64,000 nucleotides of DNA. Origin: GCA-2794515 sp033763335 (GTDB taxonomy: Bacteria; Chloroflexota; Anaerolineae; Aggregatilineales; Phototrophicaceae). The stretch lies in assembly GCA_033763335.1 (NCBI GenBank), contig JANRKU010000090.1, positions 15,461-79,460 on the forward strand. The letters are read 5' to 3'. Positions 27,737 through 36,072 of this stretch are shown here, one piece after another. The translations under genes were made by a program, and so were the position numbers. Below the pieces are notes generated by a model. The model saw nothing but the letters and a program-made list of their open reading frames with translations. It did no database searches and was not told where the DNA came from. Numbering within the stretch: the first letter of the stretch is position 1; each line of letters starts with the position of its first letter.

Positions 27737-28245
27737 TATGCCTCCTCTCGGCGTAAGAATCTTTCCATTATTTGTTCAAACTTTTTGCGCTTATCTTTCC
27801 AGCAACGCTCGGTAGCTTCCGTCGAGCGTGCAATATCCTCTGGCGTGCCATGATTTACCCACGTTCCGCCTCTGGCACAATCTGATTCAAACTCTGACTG
27901 TGTTTGCCATTCTTGGCGATGTTTTTGAGGGAAGCCTGCGGAATATTCAGGTCTCAATAGCGCGTCAAAACGCCATCCGTCGCAGGTGGCAATTTCGCCA
28001 TCAGAGACAATCAGCGCCATTTGCAAATTTCTATGACCGCCATGTTTTGCAAGCCACATACGGATTTCATTTTCGATGATTGCAAAACTTATATCGCCGT
28101 GCACCCACACATAAGCAAAAATATCCTTGCCTTTTCTGGTGTGTGCGGTGACTACCAACGAGGAATATTCTGCGTCTTCGGCATCTCGTTGACGGGCTTT
28201 TTGTTCTTTGGTGAGTGTTGCTGGCACAAACATGCCTTTAGACAT
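27736..28245 (-). CDS. Hypothetical element protein
   Basis: 169 residues, GAGAGGGG upstream of ATG 28245; its stop overlaps the next start as TAATG. Charged ends (KEQKARQRDAEDAEY; CWKDKRKKFEQIMERF) flank a beta-rich centre. No family recognised. First gene of the operon ending with the helicase fusion. Confidence 0.72.
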   Translation of the reverse strand: MSKGMFVPATLTKEQKARQRDAEDAEYSSLVVTAHTRKGKDIFAYVWVHGDISFAIIENEIRMWLAKHGGHRNLQMALIVSDGEIATCDGWRFDALLRPEYSAGFPQKHRQEWQTQSEFESDCARGGTWVNHGTPEDIARSTEATERCWKDKRKKFEQIMERFLRREEA

Positions 28246-28273
28246 ATTGCTTGCCCCTCTCGCATAAGCCGAT

Positions 28274-28296
28274 AAAAAAGGGGCGGTTACGCCCCT
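28274..28296 (-). terminator. Leftward rho-independent terminator
   Basis: Stem AGGGGCG/CGCCCCT with loop of four bases (28279-28296); on the minus strand it is followed by a T-run (28274-28278). It ends the transcript of the two small genes to its right. Confidence 0.88.
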
Positions 28297-28303
28297 CTGT
28301 GTG

Positions 28304-28561
28304 CTAATCTATATGCCCCCAATTGAGTAAGTCTCGTTGGTGCTTATTGGCGCGGGCGCGAATTTCGTCACGGAGTTGTGATACGGTTTGGAATTTGTAG
28401 CCCAACCCTTTCATGTGAGCATGGCACTCTTCTTCGGTGGCAAACTCCAGATATGGATATTCTTCCCTAAAATCGGTGGGGTTGAGTACCATCCCACACC
28501 AACGCAAGCCGTTAAATACGACGGCATAGATAATTCGATTGTCTGATTGGATGTCTGTCAT
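28304..28561 (-). CDS. Hypothetical small protein
   Basis: 85 residues, ends just before a terminator. Pattern IYAVVFNGLRWCGMVLNP is beta-like, the rest helical and charged (QLRDEIRARANKHQRDLL). No known motif. Separated from the upstream gene by 3 bases. Confidence 0.65.
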   Translation of the reverse strand: MTDIQSDNRIIYAVVFNGLRWCGMVLNPTDFREEYPYLEFATEEECHAHMKGLGYKFQTVSQLRDEIRARANKHQRDLLNWGHID

Positions 28562-28564
28562 TGC

Positions 28565-28891
28565 TTATACCTCTCTCATTGCCTTGATATAGGCGCTTTT
28601 GTTATTCCGACGGGCATATCTTTCTCTATCGAAATCCATATCATCAAGAAAAACGGGGTTTTTCCCGTTAAATCTAAGAAGTTCGTTGACATAGGCTTCG
28701 ACTAATTCATGTGTGGGGATAACAGGGCGTGTCATGTTAGGGATGAATTTGTCTTCTCGTGTGCTTTCATATTCAAATGGATAAATCCACTGAATGATGG
28801 CACGTTCACGACACATTCTATCCTGATACCATGACCATACAACCACGCCATCTTGTTGATTTGGCGTTAGTTCTTTTACTGGTAAAGGCAT
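28565..28891 (-). CDS. Hypothetical small protein
   Basis: 108 residues with an acidic C-terminal half (FLDDMDFDRERYARR). AAGGAAAGAC precedes ATG 28891. No family recognised. The 110 bases upstream hold one element palindrome and a terminator. Confidence 0.65.
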   Translation of the reverse strand: MPLPVKELTPNQQDGVVVWSWYQDRMCRERAIIQWIYPFEYESTREDKFIPNMTRPVIPTHELVEAYVNELLRFNGKNPVFLDDMDFDRERYARRNNKSAYIKAMREV

Positions 28892-28905
28892 TGTCTTTCC
28901 TTCCG

Positions 28906-28918
28906 CTAGAGACTCTAG
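28906..28918. repeat. Element palindrome CTAGAGACTCTAG
   Basis: Site 3, central base A, flanked by G and C (15-bp symmetry). Intergenic, 14 bases upstream of the gene starting at 28891. Confidence 0.88.
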
Positions 28919-28936
28919 CTAAAAATAATTCCTGCG

Positions 28937-28984
28937 AAAAAAAGGCTTGCGCCGAGTTGCACATAATCGGCAGAATCGGCGCAA
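28937..28984 (-). terminator. Leftward rho-independent terminator
   Basis: Nine-bp stem TTGCGCCGA (28947-28955) / TCGGCGCAA (28976-28984), followed on the minus strand by seven T (28937-28943). Ends the long operon that begins near 33060. Confidence 0.88.
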
Positions 28985-29001
28985 AAACAGGCTGTTAAGC
29001 C

Positions 29002-29238
29002 CTATATTGGTAGCGTGGGAGTCGGATTGTCTTTAGCTTCAGCGAGGGCAATGAGTTCATCTTTCGTCACTTCAATGCCTCTGCTATCGGTTAACCAGTC
29101 GGCTTCTGATGCACAGTTGAAATGCTTGGCGGATGAATAGGCGTGCATGATGGCTGGCTCTCGTGGGTTGATGATGTACAACACCCACCGACCATCCTCT
29201 TGAACGAGCGTATAGGGGATTTGTTCGTTATTGCCCAT
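29002..29238 (-). CDS. Hypothetical small protein
   Basis: 78 residues from ATG 29238, with AAAGGAG upstream; overlaps the end of the preceding gene by 11 bases. Contains WVLYIINPREPAIMHAYSS and a terminal DELIALAEA helix. Function unknown; last gene of its operon. Confidence 0.65.
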   Translation of the reverse strand: MGNNEQIPYTLVQEDGRWVLYIINPREPAIMHAYSSAKHFNCASEADWLTDSRGIEVTKDELIALAEAKDNPTPTLPI

Positions 29239-29746
29239 TGGGAGTTTCTCCTTTATCAACCTGAACGACTTGAAGGAAGCAATCACCGCGCACAGCGATG
29301 TTGTAGAACTCCCCCGGTGTCAAATTCCATAGCGTTTGAGAATCGGCGGGGTAATCTTCAACGCCTGTGTGCAAGGGGTTCACGAATGAGAGAAGGTTAC
29401 ACATCGCAGTTTCTTTGATGATGGGCAAATAGCCCATATTGGTAGAGCGCAAAGTGCTTTCCCATACAAGGCTTTCACCTTGGTACACATAGAACTTGAA
29501 CAGCTTATGCGTATCTGGTACACGGCATTTAAGTTCCGCTTCAAATTCATCAATGCTAACGATGTAGGCATTGTGCGTCGCCTTAATCGTTTCGGCGGTA
29601 TTGGTGACTATATCGGCAAAGGAGTTAAATCCACCAGCAAGCACCATTGAGAATTTCCACAATGGGTCCATGTGAACCAACATCCATTGCCCCGCTAATT
29701 CGGTGTAGGCATATAGGTATTTGTCGTCATCTTGAAATTTAGTCAT
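29228..29746 (-). CDS. Hypothetical element protein
   Basis: 172 residues. Alternating hydrophobic and aromatic residues (LYAYTELAGQWMLVHM; FYVYQGESLVWES) suggest a beta-rich fold, resembling the fold style of its downstream neighbour. Overlaps both neighbours. Confidence 0.68.
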   Translation of the reverse strand: MTKFQDDDKYLYAYTELAGQWMLVHMDPLWKFSMVLAGGFNSFADIVTNTAETIKATHNAYIVSIDEFEAELKCRVPDTHKLFKFYVYQGESLVWESTLRSTNMGYLPIIKETAMCNLLSFVNPLHTGVEDYPADSQTLWNLTPGEFYNIAVRGDCFLQVVQVDKGETPNGQ

Positions 29747-30005
29747 TGGATTGCTCCATGCGCTGTTCGGCGTGGATTTTCAAACGCAACGATATTTCTG
29801 TGTCCATATCTGCCCATGTGATGCGCCGAGCGTCGGGGTGTTTCCCCCACCCGCCCAACTCTGCCAATTTGCGAGAGCCAAACTCGTCTGTGTCTAAATC
29901 AGGCACGACTTTTGTTGGTTGCAAAATATGTAGTAGGTAGCTTGCGCCTTTTTTGGTGACGGCAAAGACAACCTCACCTTTTGCTTGATAGTTAGTCTGA
30001 ATCAT
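29739..30005 (-). CDS. Hypothetical small protein
   Basis: 88 residues from ATG 30005, preceded by GGAG at seven bases; the frame is open further upstream but that part overlaps the previous gene and has unlikely composition. Begins MIQTNYQAKGEVVFAVTKKG. Function unknown. Confidence 0.6.
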   Translation of the reverse strand: MIQTNYQAKGEVVFAVTKKGASYLLHILQPTKVVPDLDTDEFGSRKLAELGGWGKHPDARRITWADMDTEISLRLKIHAEQRMEQSND

Positions 30006-30531
30006 CTGTGCGCTCCATAATCTCTTTTGCATACGGATAGTATTCTGAATCGTGCGGGTCGTTCTCATAGATGTGCTTCGCGCAGACAGGGCAGAGAGCA
30101 TCATAGGGATGGTCTGTGTTGTCCCAAACATTAGGGCTTGGTTCAAAGTCGTCGTCGTCGTCAAACCCGTATTCTTGGGCTACGTTGCAACTACCACAGT
30201 AGGAATAATCCTTGTGGTCTTTGCGCCATGTCGCCTCATCTACCGCAATGGTCTTGAGCAATTCAAGTAGCTCGTCCCATTCGGCATCCGTTAAGCGTTG
30301 GAGAGGGGTGTCCCCCTCATCATCCTCGAAATACGACACAAGCCGTTCCTCTGTGGAATAGCTGGTGCTGTGTGCATTGCCCAACCAGATATGCCACTGG
30401 CTGTCTGGCTCGTACCAGATATTGCAGTCAATGGCTTCGTTGCCGTTGATAAGCACGATGTCGTGCAATCTGTCGGCAATAATCGTAGTGGTTTGCGCCT
30501 TAATCATGTCAAACGCTTCTTGAACGGTCAT
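29992..30531 (-). CDS. Acidic protein with zinc-ribbon-like cysteines
   Basis: 179 residues. Two CxxC pairs, CGSC and CPVC, bracket an Asp-rich stretch (FDDDDDFEP), suggesting a metal-binding knuckle near residues 112-150. N-terminal half resembles small phage regulators but has no clear domain. Start ATG 30531 overlaps the upstream stop by ATGA. Confidence 0.68.
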   Translation of the reverse strand: MTVQEAFDMIKAQTTTIIADRLHDIVLINGNEAIDCNIWYEPDSQWHIWLGNAHSTSYSTEERLVSYFEDDEGDTPLQRLTDAEWDELLELLKTIAVDEATWRKDHKDYSYCGSCNVAQEYGFDDDDDFEPSPNVWDNTDHPYDALCPVCAKHIYENDPHDSEYYPYAKEIMERTDDSD

Positions 30532-30767
30532 TTCGCATCCTTATAGGTATACATGAAGATGTCGGGGTCGGATGTGGCGTGTTTCTCCAAACGTGGCGAG
30601 TTGTAAACCTCGACGCATTGCGGTCCGTAGAGCGCGACGGTATCCCCTTCTTCAAAGCCGTTCCCGCGCAATGCGAGACCGGGCATAATGAAGCCGGGCT
30701 TGTCGCACATTTGAAAGCGGGAGAAACCCGCATTGATAAGTTGGTCCACTGTTCGCAAGTCCAGCAT
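30528..30767 (-). CDS. Hypothetical small protein
   Basis: 79 residues, MLDLRTVDQLINAGFSRFQM then a beta-like centre EEGDTVALYGPQCVEVYN. Could be a small SH3-like barrel; unproven. Stop and start overlap neighbours at both ends. Confidence 0.62.
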   Translation of the reverse strand: MLDLRTVDQLINAGFSRFQMCDKPGFIMPGLALRGNGFEEGDTVALYGPQCVEVYNSPRLEKHATSDPDIFMYTYKDAK

Positions 30768-31174
30768 TATTCACCGTCCGTACTAGGTAAATTTTCATAG
30801 AGTAAAATCGTGCTGATAAGTTCATTCAATTCTTTCTCAACGGCAGGGTAGCCCTGCACAAGTGGCACAAGCTGACTCATCTTGGCTGACGATGGTAGCC
30901 AGTGGGTGACATGACGCGCCCAATGTCGAGACTCTAATATCCCCTCGAATTGCACAGTGAGACACCATAGAATCTGTATCACTGCCGATTGGATATGAAC
31001 GTTGGCGAGGCGGTTTGGTGTGCAGGCTTCGCTGAGAAAATCTATCCATGCTTCGTTCTTAAAGAAACTGTTAGAGTCGCTCCATAAATGCGCCATCATG
31101 TCGCCAAGTTGTAGGAGGCTGTTACTTTCCGTCACGAGCGTAAGCATATCGTCTGTGGTAATTGTGTCGCTCAT
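30767..31174 (-). CDS. Hypothetical helical protein
   Basis: 135 residues, largely helical (DDMLTLVTESNSLLQLGDMMAHLW; VEKELNELISTILLYENL). No motif known. Overlaps the upstream gene by ATGA. Confidence 0.65.
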   Translation of the reverse strand: MSDTITTDDMLTLVTESNSLLQLGDMMAHLWSDSNSFFKNEAWIDFLSEACTPNRLANVHIQSAVIQILWCLTVQFEGILESRHWARHVTHWLPSSAKMSQLVPLVQGYPAVEKELNELISTILLYENLPSTDGE

Positions 31175-31455
31175 TCGGTAGCTTCCTCCACGTATTCAAC
31201 GATTTTTTCATCTAACCAAACATTGAGCTTTTTCCCTAACTCGTGAAGGGTTTCTGCACCAATGAAGGTTGAGTCGTGGTAATCCTTTTCTCCAATGGAA
31301 ACGTACAGATATACCTGTACAAGATAGTTATCTTTGCCCCGTAGCGATTCGTAAGTAGATACATCGTATTTAACGCCTTCTGGCGCGGTGATGTTGAGGC
31401 GTTCTTTGATTGCCTCAAAATCTAGGGGTGGTAATGGCTTAAATGTGATAGTCAT
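31171..31455 (-). CDS. Hypothetical small protein
   Basis: 94 residues; beta strand YLVQVYLYVSIGEKDYHD followed by a C-terminal helix LHELGKKLNVWLDEKIVEYV. Function unknown; coupled to both neighbours by four-base overlaps. Confidence 0.65.
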   Translation of the reverse strand: MTITFKPLPPLDFEAIKERLNITAPEGVKYDVSTYESLRGKDNYLVQVYLYVSIGEKDYHDSTFIGAETLHELGKKLNVWLDEKIVEYVEEATE

Positions 31456-31682
31456 TTTGACTCCTTCGGTTCTAGTGTGAAGATAGGACCTAATGAGCCA
31501 AGCATCTTCAGCAAGGCTTCTGCTGTTTCGGGCGAGATACGGAACATAACCTCTCCCACCTTTGCAAGATGCCCGTGGTCGCCAACGGGAATGAATACAT
31601 AAGACACTTCATTCGCAAGTGGATAGATGTAACCGATGTTGGGGTAGGTAACGGGAATCTTGATTCTGATGCCATATTCCAT
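31452..31682 (-). CDS. Hypothetical small protein
   Basis: 76 residues from ATG 31682, overlapping the upstream stop as TAATG. Beta-rich (YGIRIKIPVTYP, EVSYVFIPVGDHGHL). Function unknown. Confidence 0.62.
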   Translation of the reverse strand: MEYGIRIKIPVTYPNIGYIYPLANEVSYVFIPVGDHGHLAKVGEVMFRISPETAEALLKMLGSLGPIFTLEPKESK

Positions 31683-32347
31683 TAGCGCACCTCTGGATTC
31701 AGTTGAATAATCCGGGCGCGGATGAGTTCCCATGATACGAAAGGCGACGACCAACTAACCACAATTTCTAGGTCGTGGTCAGTCCAGTCCCACCAATACC
31801 CCGTCATGAGGGATTCAAGCGAGGGGTATGGTTTAACTCGCCATGATTTAAGGTCAATAGCGAAGGGTTTCCCTTTTGTGGAGGGCAGGTCTAACCCGTC
31901 AAAATCGCCGTTGTAGTCATTGGCAATCCCATAGTCGTTTCCTGTAGGACTACCCCACACGAAATGACCTTCTTCGCGGATGACGTTAAATACCGCTTGG
32001 GATTCTTCGTTGGGCATGATGTCTGCCGTTGGCGTACCGTTTTCGATTTCTTCCAACACATGCGCTAATGAAATACGCACGTTGTTATCTACCATCCACG
32101 CGAGAATTTCTTCACGGGTGGGGAGATATGTGGGCACAAATTGATTCCACAGGTCGGAGCAAATGATAATTGACGCTCTTTCGTTGCCTTCTACCGTGCT
32201 GATTACTGCGCTGATAGGGTGAACTGCGTTTTGCACATTGGTAATAGACCCATCTGGGCTAAAAGTCATATCGACGGCACTTAACCCTTCGTGCAACTGC
32301 TTGCCAACGTGTGAACCGAATTGCATATAGATATATTTGATGGTCAT
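31682..32347 (-). CDS. Hypothetical element protein
   Basis: 221 residues; AAGGA upstream of ATG 32347. C-terminal region YPSLESLMTGYWWDWTDHDLEI is Trp-rich. No family recognised; lies directly after the nucleotidyltransferase-like gene in the same operon. Confidence 0.68.
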   Translation of the reverse strand: MTIKYIYMQFGSHVGKQLHEGLSAVDMTFSPDGSITNVQNAVHPISAVISTVEGNERASIIICSDLWNQFVPTYLPTREEILAWMVDNNVRISLAHVLEEIENGTPTADIMPNEESQAVFNVIREEGHFVWGSPTGNDYGIANDYNGDFDGLDLPSTKGKPFAIDLKSWRVKPYPSLESLMTGYWWDWTDHDLEIVVSWSSPFVSWELIRARIIQLNPEVR

Positions 32348-32365
32348 AAAAACATCCTTCCTTGT

Positions 32366-33043
32366 CTAAAATAAGCCTGTCTGTTCTGGCGGTGGGGGTG
32401 GGGGCTGAATCAATTTGCGCGGAACACCAAACTGATGACCGATAGTCATGTATGTTTTGTAAATGAACTCACTGCGGATGTGCGGTTCAATGTAGGGCAT
32501 CCCCCACAATTCAAACCACGCCCATTCATCAGGGCAATCAATCTTCACGGATTGCGCGTTTGGCATCCAAGTGCCTCGGTCTTTGCCCGTTTCATCTATA
32601 TCGGCTTTCCAGACACAAGATTCGAGCGTCCAGATAAACCCCTCTTTGACCACGTACGGGGCGTTATTCTTGATATGAGCAACAAACCACTCATTCGCGT
32701 CGCTCGGACCTGTACGTAGCCATGTTTGGAATCCGCGATTCTCTGGGACGTGGAAAAAGACATCAAATTTTATCTGTTGAAAGATGAGCGCCTTGTACTT
32801 TTCACCCCATGCGTGACCCTTTTTGATTTTGCCCTGCTTGAGCAAGAGGTCGAAGTGCATAAGGGTTGAGGGATGGTGCGCCATAACAAATTCAATGTCG
32901 TGAATATTTTCGGGAATTGCCTCTTTTGCCGACATTCTCCGACGGGCGCTACCGACTATTTTGATGTCGGATTTGCCTTCAATCGTTGTGACGGCAGGTA
33001 AAACCATATTGTAAAAAGCAGTGATTGTATCGTTTATACCCAT
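32366..33043 (-). CDS. Pol-beta-like nucleotidyltransferase
   Basis: 225 residues. The segment KIVGSARRRMSA...IHDIEFVMAH matches the GS...DxE/D active-site signature of the DNA polymerase beta nucleotidyltransferase superfamily, and IKFDVFFHV supplies the third acidic residue. The N-terminal helix-hairpin-helix domain of full PolX enzymes is missing, so gap-filling synthesis is less likely than a specialised transfer reaction. Pro-rich C-terminal tail. First gene of a long operon with AAGGAG before ATG 33043. Confidence 0.75.
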   Translation of the reverse strand: MGINDTITAFYNMVLPAVTTIEGKSDIKIVGSARRRMSAKEAIPENIHDIEFVMAHHPSTLMHFDLLLKQGKIKKGHAWGEKYKALIFQQIKFDVFFHVPENRGFQTWLRTGPSDANEWFVAHIKNNAPYVVKEGFIWTLESCVWKADIDETGKDRGTWMPNAQSVKIDCPDEWAWFELWGMPYIEPHIRSEFIYKTYMTIGHQFGVPRKLIQPPPPPPEQTGLF

Positions 33044-33063
33044 AAATGCTCCTTCTATACATT

Positions 33064-33113
33064 TTTACATATTATACCATAGATTTGTTGTATACGAACC
33101 AACAAACCTATGG
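33064..33113 (-). promoter_or_regulatory. Leftward promoter with overlapping palindromic operator
   Basis: On the minus strand an extended -10 TGGTATAAT (core 33071-33076) precedes the operon at 33043. Immediately upstream lies an inverted repeat: CCATAG-A-TTTGTTG (33077-33090), 9-base centre, CAACAAA-C-CTATGG (33100-33113). It is placed where a repressor would block polymerase. Related sites occur at 36457, 37817 and 40274. Confidence 0.75.
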
Positions 33114-33123
33114 CGAGAGGCAT

Positions 33124-33729
33124 CTAGCGCATGACATTGCCCAACGGGACACGCGACACGCTGAGGGTGTATTTGCCCTTAGTTGCAATATCCCACCCGC
33201 GATTCATGGACAATTCCCAGAGTTCTTTCTGGTACTGTTCTGGGGAGAAGCGAGTGGTTAATTCACCTTCGTATTTGCCTAACTCGTCAATGGCATCTGC
33301 CACAGTGTTGAGAAAACGGTCAAGCATATATGGGCGTTGGTGAACTGTCACAATTTCTGCAATCCCGCTTGGGGGAGTGGTTTCGACACGGAACTGGAAA
33401 CGGCGAATATCATCTGGGAGAGTTACTTTGGTGGCGATTTCTGAGTAGATGGCTTGTGTGTAAGGATACCCACTTGCCTCAACAACGCAGACCTCAAACG
33501 CCTCGCGCACACGAGTCACCAGATATAGCCCACGATACTCGCGGATGGTGTAATCCATGTTTTGATAGTGTTTTTCAAACACTGCGCGGACGGTTAAGCC
33601 GATTGCCGATAGTTCAGAGATTGGGTCGGATTCTTCATAAACCCGTTTCATCACAATCTCTTGTGCTGTGGCAGGTGTGCCGAGCCCAAGAAATTCCCAA
33701 GGCGATACTTTCATGGTTGGTGTGGTCAT
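33124..33729 (-). CDS. Hypothetical element protein
   Basis: 201 residues; no motif recognised. Contains a long helix near the C-terminus (LDRFLNTVADAIDELGKYEGEL). Last gene of the upstream operon, ending 11 bases before the operator described at 33077. Confidence 0.66.
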   Translation of the reverse strand: MTTPTMKVSPWEFLGLGTPATAQEIVMKRVYEESDPISELSAIGLTVRAVFEKHYQNMDYTIREYRGLYLVTRVREAFEVCVVEASGYPYTQAIYSEIATKVTLPDDIRRFQFRVETTPPSGIAEIVTVHQRPYMLDRFLNTVADAIDELGKYEGELTTRFSPEQYQKELWELSMNRGWDIATKGKYTLSVSRVPLGNVMR

Positions 33730-34103
33730 AATGCCTCACAAAATTCCGCCACGGCTTTACGCATGGCATCAACGGACGAAAAATACTGTGCTGTGACCCA
33801 ACGGGCTTCCTCTACGTCATCTACCCAACGGGTAGCAACATAGTACCCGTTGAAATCAGGTGTCGGGCTACCGTCATCGCTCATGTATTGATGTTCCCCA
33901 CAAATATGGATACTGTAGTGGTGCTGGTTGGGGATAACCTTCATGTTGTGCAAGGCAAATTTCATCAATGCAATCTGAGCGTCCCACATTACGCCGATGT
34001 CGTCTACCAACACGGGGTTGATAAAGTATTTCTGCGCGGTGAGCAATACCCATTCGCCCCTGCTGGTGATAACTGGCGCTGGTGCTTCTTCAAGGTTAGA
34101 CAC
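33726..34103 (-). CDS. Hypothetical element protein
   Basis: About 125 residues from ATG 34103; ATG 34112 is an alternative but its Shine-Dalgarno would be too close. C-terminal WVDDVEEARWVTAQYFSSVDAMRKAVAEF is helical. Overlaps both neighbours; function unknown. Confidence 0.6.
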   Translation of the reverse strand: MSNLEEAPAPVITSRGEWVLLTAQKYFINPVLVDDIGVMWDAQIALMKFALHNMKVIPNQHHYSIHICGEHQYMSDDGSPTPDFNGYYVATRWVDDVEEARWVTAQYFSSVDAMRKAVAEFCEAL

Positions 34104-34434
34104 CATTTTGCTCATCCTTTGCGAATTTCTCAACGACTACGCGCATAAAGCCTAATGCCCCATCGTAATCCCGCGAACAGGCGGTTACGCCCATCCATTG
34201 CCATGTTGCTTCCGTCATGCGGATGAGAATATAATTCCCCATCTGCCATTCCTCATCACTGACATATTCACGGAGGACGATTACTTGCTGAAAATCTAAC
34301 CGCTCGGCATTGGACATAACAAAATCTATTGGATTTTTACCGACTGCTGTACTCTCGAATCCTTCAAATGGTTGCCATCCATGACGCGATGTGAGATCAA
34401 CCCCTGCAATTTTCACTTCAACACGGTTATTCAT
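34096..34434 (-). CDS. Hypothetical element protein
   Basis: 112 residues from ATG 34434, with GGAGG five bases upstream; the open frame beyond that is the shadow of the neighbour. Segment LDFQQVIVLREYVSDEEWQMGNYILI is beta/alpha. Unknown function. Confidence 0.62.
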   Translation of the reverse strand: MNNRVEVKIAGVDLTSRHGWQPFEGFESTAVGKNPIDFVMSNAERLDFQQVIVLREYVSDEEWQMGNYILIRMTEATWQWMGVTACSRDYDGALGFMRVVVEKFAKDEQNGV

Positions 34435-35041
34435 CCCATCCTCCTTCACGAGCATTGATAGTTTCGCGGATGTTGTGCAAGGCGGTTGCCCATTCTGGCA
34501 GTTCTTTGGTGGCGGGCGACATATCATTGAAGATGTCAATTAACGTGGGGATGCCATATTCTTCATCGTCAATCACCTCATCATCCCAACCACATTGGTT
34601 CTCGGCGCGAAAAAGGTCTGCCAGCATCGCCAAGATGAATTTGGTATTGGGTAATGTTCTGTTCTGTATGGAACACAGCAATTGGCGCAATTGGTCAAAG
34701 TTTTCTTCGCCATCATCGCGGTCAATGGAAAAAACGCCAACGTAACCCCGATAGTATGCCCATGTGTAATACAGCGTACCTAAATCGGTGTCACAGGAGT
34801 CAATATCCGTGTAGTAAGATAACACGCGAGTGTTGTCCCACTTATCAGAGTCTCTCGCAATTACATTGGCTTCATCCCATTGGGGGATGCCGTCTTTGAT
34901 GGGGATATAGTAAAGATGCTTGATGCCGAGAAATCCACCAATGCCAAAAGGTGTTGTTGATTCCCCTTCGACAAGTGGTTTGTTTTCAAAAATTCTTGAT
35001 GTTGCGTCTGATAACACTTTTTCGACAGGCAAATTAGCCAT
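34427..35041 (-). CDS. Hypothetical acidic element protein
   Basis: 204 residues, net acidic (WDDEVIDDEEYG). Several Trp/Tyr residues in TLYYTWAYYRGYVGVF. No motif known; stop overlaps the next gene's start. Confidence 0.65.
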   Translation of the reverse strand: MANLPVEKVLSDATSRIFENKPLVEGESTTPFGIGGFLGIKHLYYIPIKDGIPQWDEANVIARDSDKWDNTRVLSYYTDIDSCDTDLGTLYYTWAYYRGYVGVFSIDRDDGEENFDQLRQLLCSIQNRTLPNTKFILAMLADLFRAENQCGWDDEVIDDEEYGIPTLIDIFNDMSPATKELPEWATALHNIRETINAREGGWDE

Positions 35042-35043
35042 CG

Positions 35044-35574
35044 TTATTTTGTCTCCTTGTACATAATTGACGCACCATAGCCGTTCCAGATTTGGACGGA
35101 TTCTGCGCCGTTAGCGATTAGTTCTTGTGCGCGTTTGGTGATTCTGTGGCATGAATGGTCAATATGCTCAACACCATCTACACAGATGCGGAATGGGCTT
35201 GCCCATTGCCACAAGCCGTATGGATTGCATAATTCCGCAGGTATAGACCATGTACGACACATCGGCAAATGGCGCGTGTATTCTTTCTCGCCTAGAGCAT
35301 CTAGCGGAGAAATCACCACCTGCTGGTTAACGGCGTTATGCCATTCCAAGCGGACGATGCGATAGATACCGTTGCCTTCGAGTTCGTCCCACGCAATACT
35401 CTGGGTCTTCTTGTCGCTATACCGAAGGGCTGTAAAGCGTTCAGGGACGATGACATCCCCACCAACATAAAAATGGTGGATACTGCCATCGCCATTGACG
35501 AAACATAGATAGTCCACGTTAATCGGCGTGTTCAATATGTTCTCCAAACAGCACCCGTTGTTGGCGCGTGCCAT
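35044..35574 (-). CDS. Hypothetical element protein
   Basis: Up to 176 residues from ATG 35574, overlapping the upstream gene by 56 bases; a GTG at 35517 would remove most of that overlap but lacks a clear RBS. Contains a Cys/Trp-rich centre (MCRTWSIPAELCNPYGLWQW). Carries a near-copy of the element palindrome at 35292. Confidence 0.58.
   Translation of the reverse strand: MARANNGCCLENILNTPINVDYLCFVNGDGSIHHFYVGGDVIVPERFTALRYSDKKTQSIAWDELEGNGIYRIVRLEWHNAVNQQVVISPLDALGEKEYTRHLPMCRTWSIPAELCNPYGLWQWASPFRICVDGVEHIDHSCHRITKRAQELIANGAESVQIWNGYGASIMYKETK
35292..35304. repeat. Near-copy of element palindrome, CTAGAGCATCTAG
   Basis: Site 4, one mismatch to CTAGAGNCTCTAG, still symmetric over CTAGA/TCTAG. 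Lies within coding sequence. Confidence 0.6.
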
Positions 35575-35749
35575 CCATAATCCCTACGCCTTGCTCCCCG
35601 CTAAAGGGGTCATTTGTGTCACCACCCCATCGCTCGATGGTATATACCGCAGGGAAGCCGATGCGCCGTACTCTATCCCCCACCTTAAATTGATACTTGG
35701 GCTTGCGCTTGCGGGGGGTTTTGACAATTTCTTCTTCTAAAATAGCCAT
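35519..35749 (-). CDS. Small SH3/KOW-like protein
   Basis: 76 residues. Basic N-terminus (VKTPRKRKPKYQ) then FKVGDRVRRIG..YTIERWGG, the usual start of small SH3- or KOW-like beta barrels. May bind nucleic acid; inference. Start overlaps the end of the HNH gene. Confidence 0.62.
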   Translation of the reverse strand: MAILEEEIVKTPRKRKPKYQFKVGDRVRRIGFPAVYTIERWGGDTNDPFSGEQGVGIMDGTRQQRVLFGEHIEHAD

Positions 35750-36069
35750 GACAATTTTTTCTCCCGATGCTTCTTCGTCTTGATAGCTTGCATTGCCCGA
35801 TAGTCCCGTGTGTTATTGGGGTTAGTGGCGCTGTTTGCGCTCCGAGCACCTTCCTTCCCGATTTTCGAGAAGTGCGCTGTGCCATATTTCCACCGGGTCA
35901 TCTCGCCACCCATGCGCGACCATTCAGGCTTTTGTTCAGCATGAATAGCTGTGTGACAGGGTACGCATACATACATGAGGTTATCCTCATCATCTGTGCC
36001 ACCCATACAGCGTGGGATAATGTGGTGAATATGCTGATGGTCTACTTGGTTACACCGTTGGCATAGCAT
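35737..36069 (-). CDS. HNH endonuclease
   Basis: 110 residues. CQRC near the N-terminus, then HHIIPRCMGG, a central Asn in EDNL and CVPCHTAIH: two CxxC zinc knuckles around the beta-beta-alpha-metal HNH core. C-terminal tail is basic (AIKTKKHREKKLSW). Free-standing HNH nucleases are common in phages and mobile introns; no intron is seen here. Confidence 0.88.
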   Translation of the reverse strand: MLCQRCNQVDHQHIHHIIPRCMGGTDDEDNLMYVCVPCHTAIHAEQKPEWSRMGGEMTRWKYGTAHFSKIGKEGARSANSATNPNNTRDYRAMQAIKTKKHREKKLSWLF

Positions 36070-36072
36070 CGC

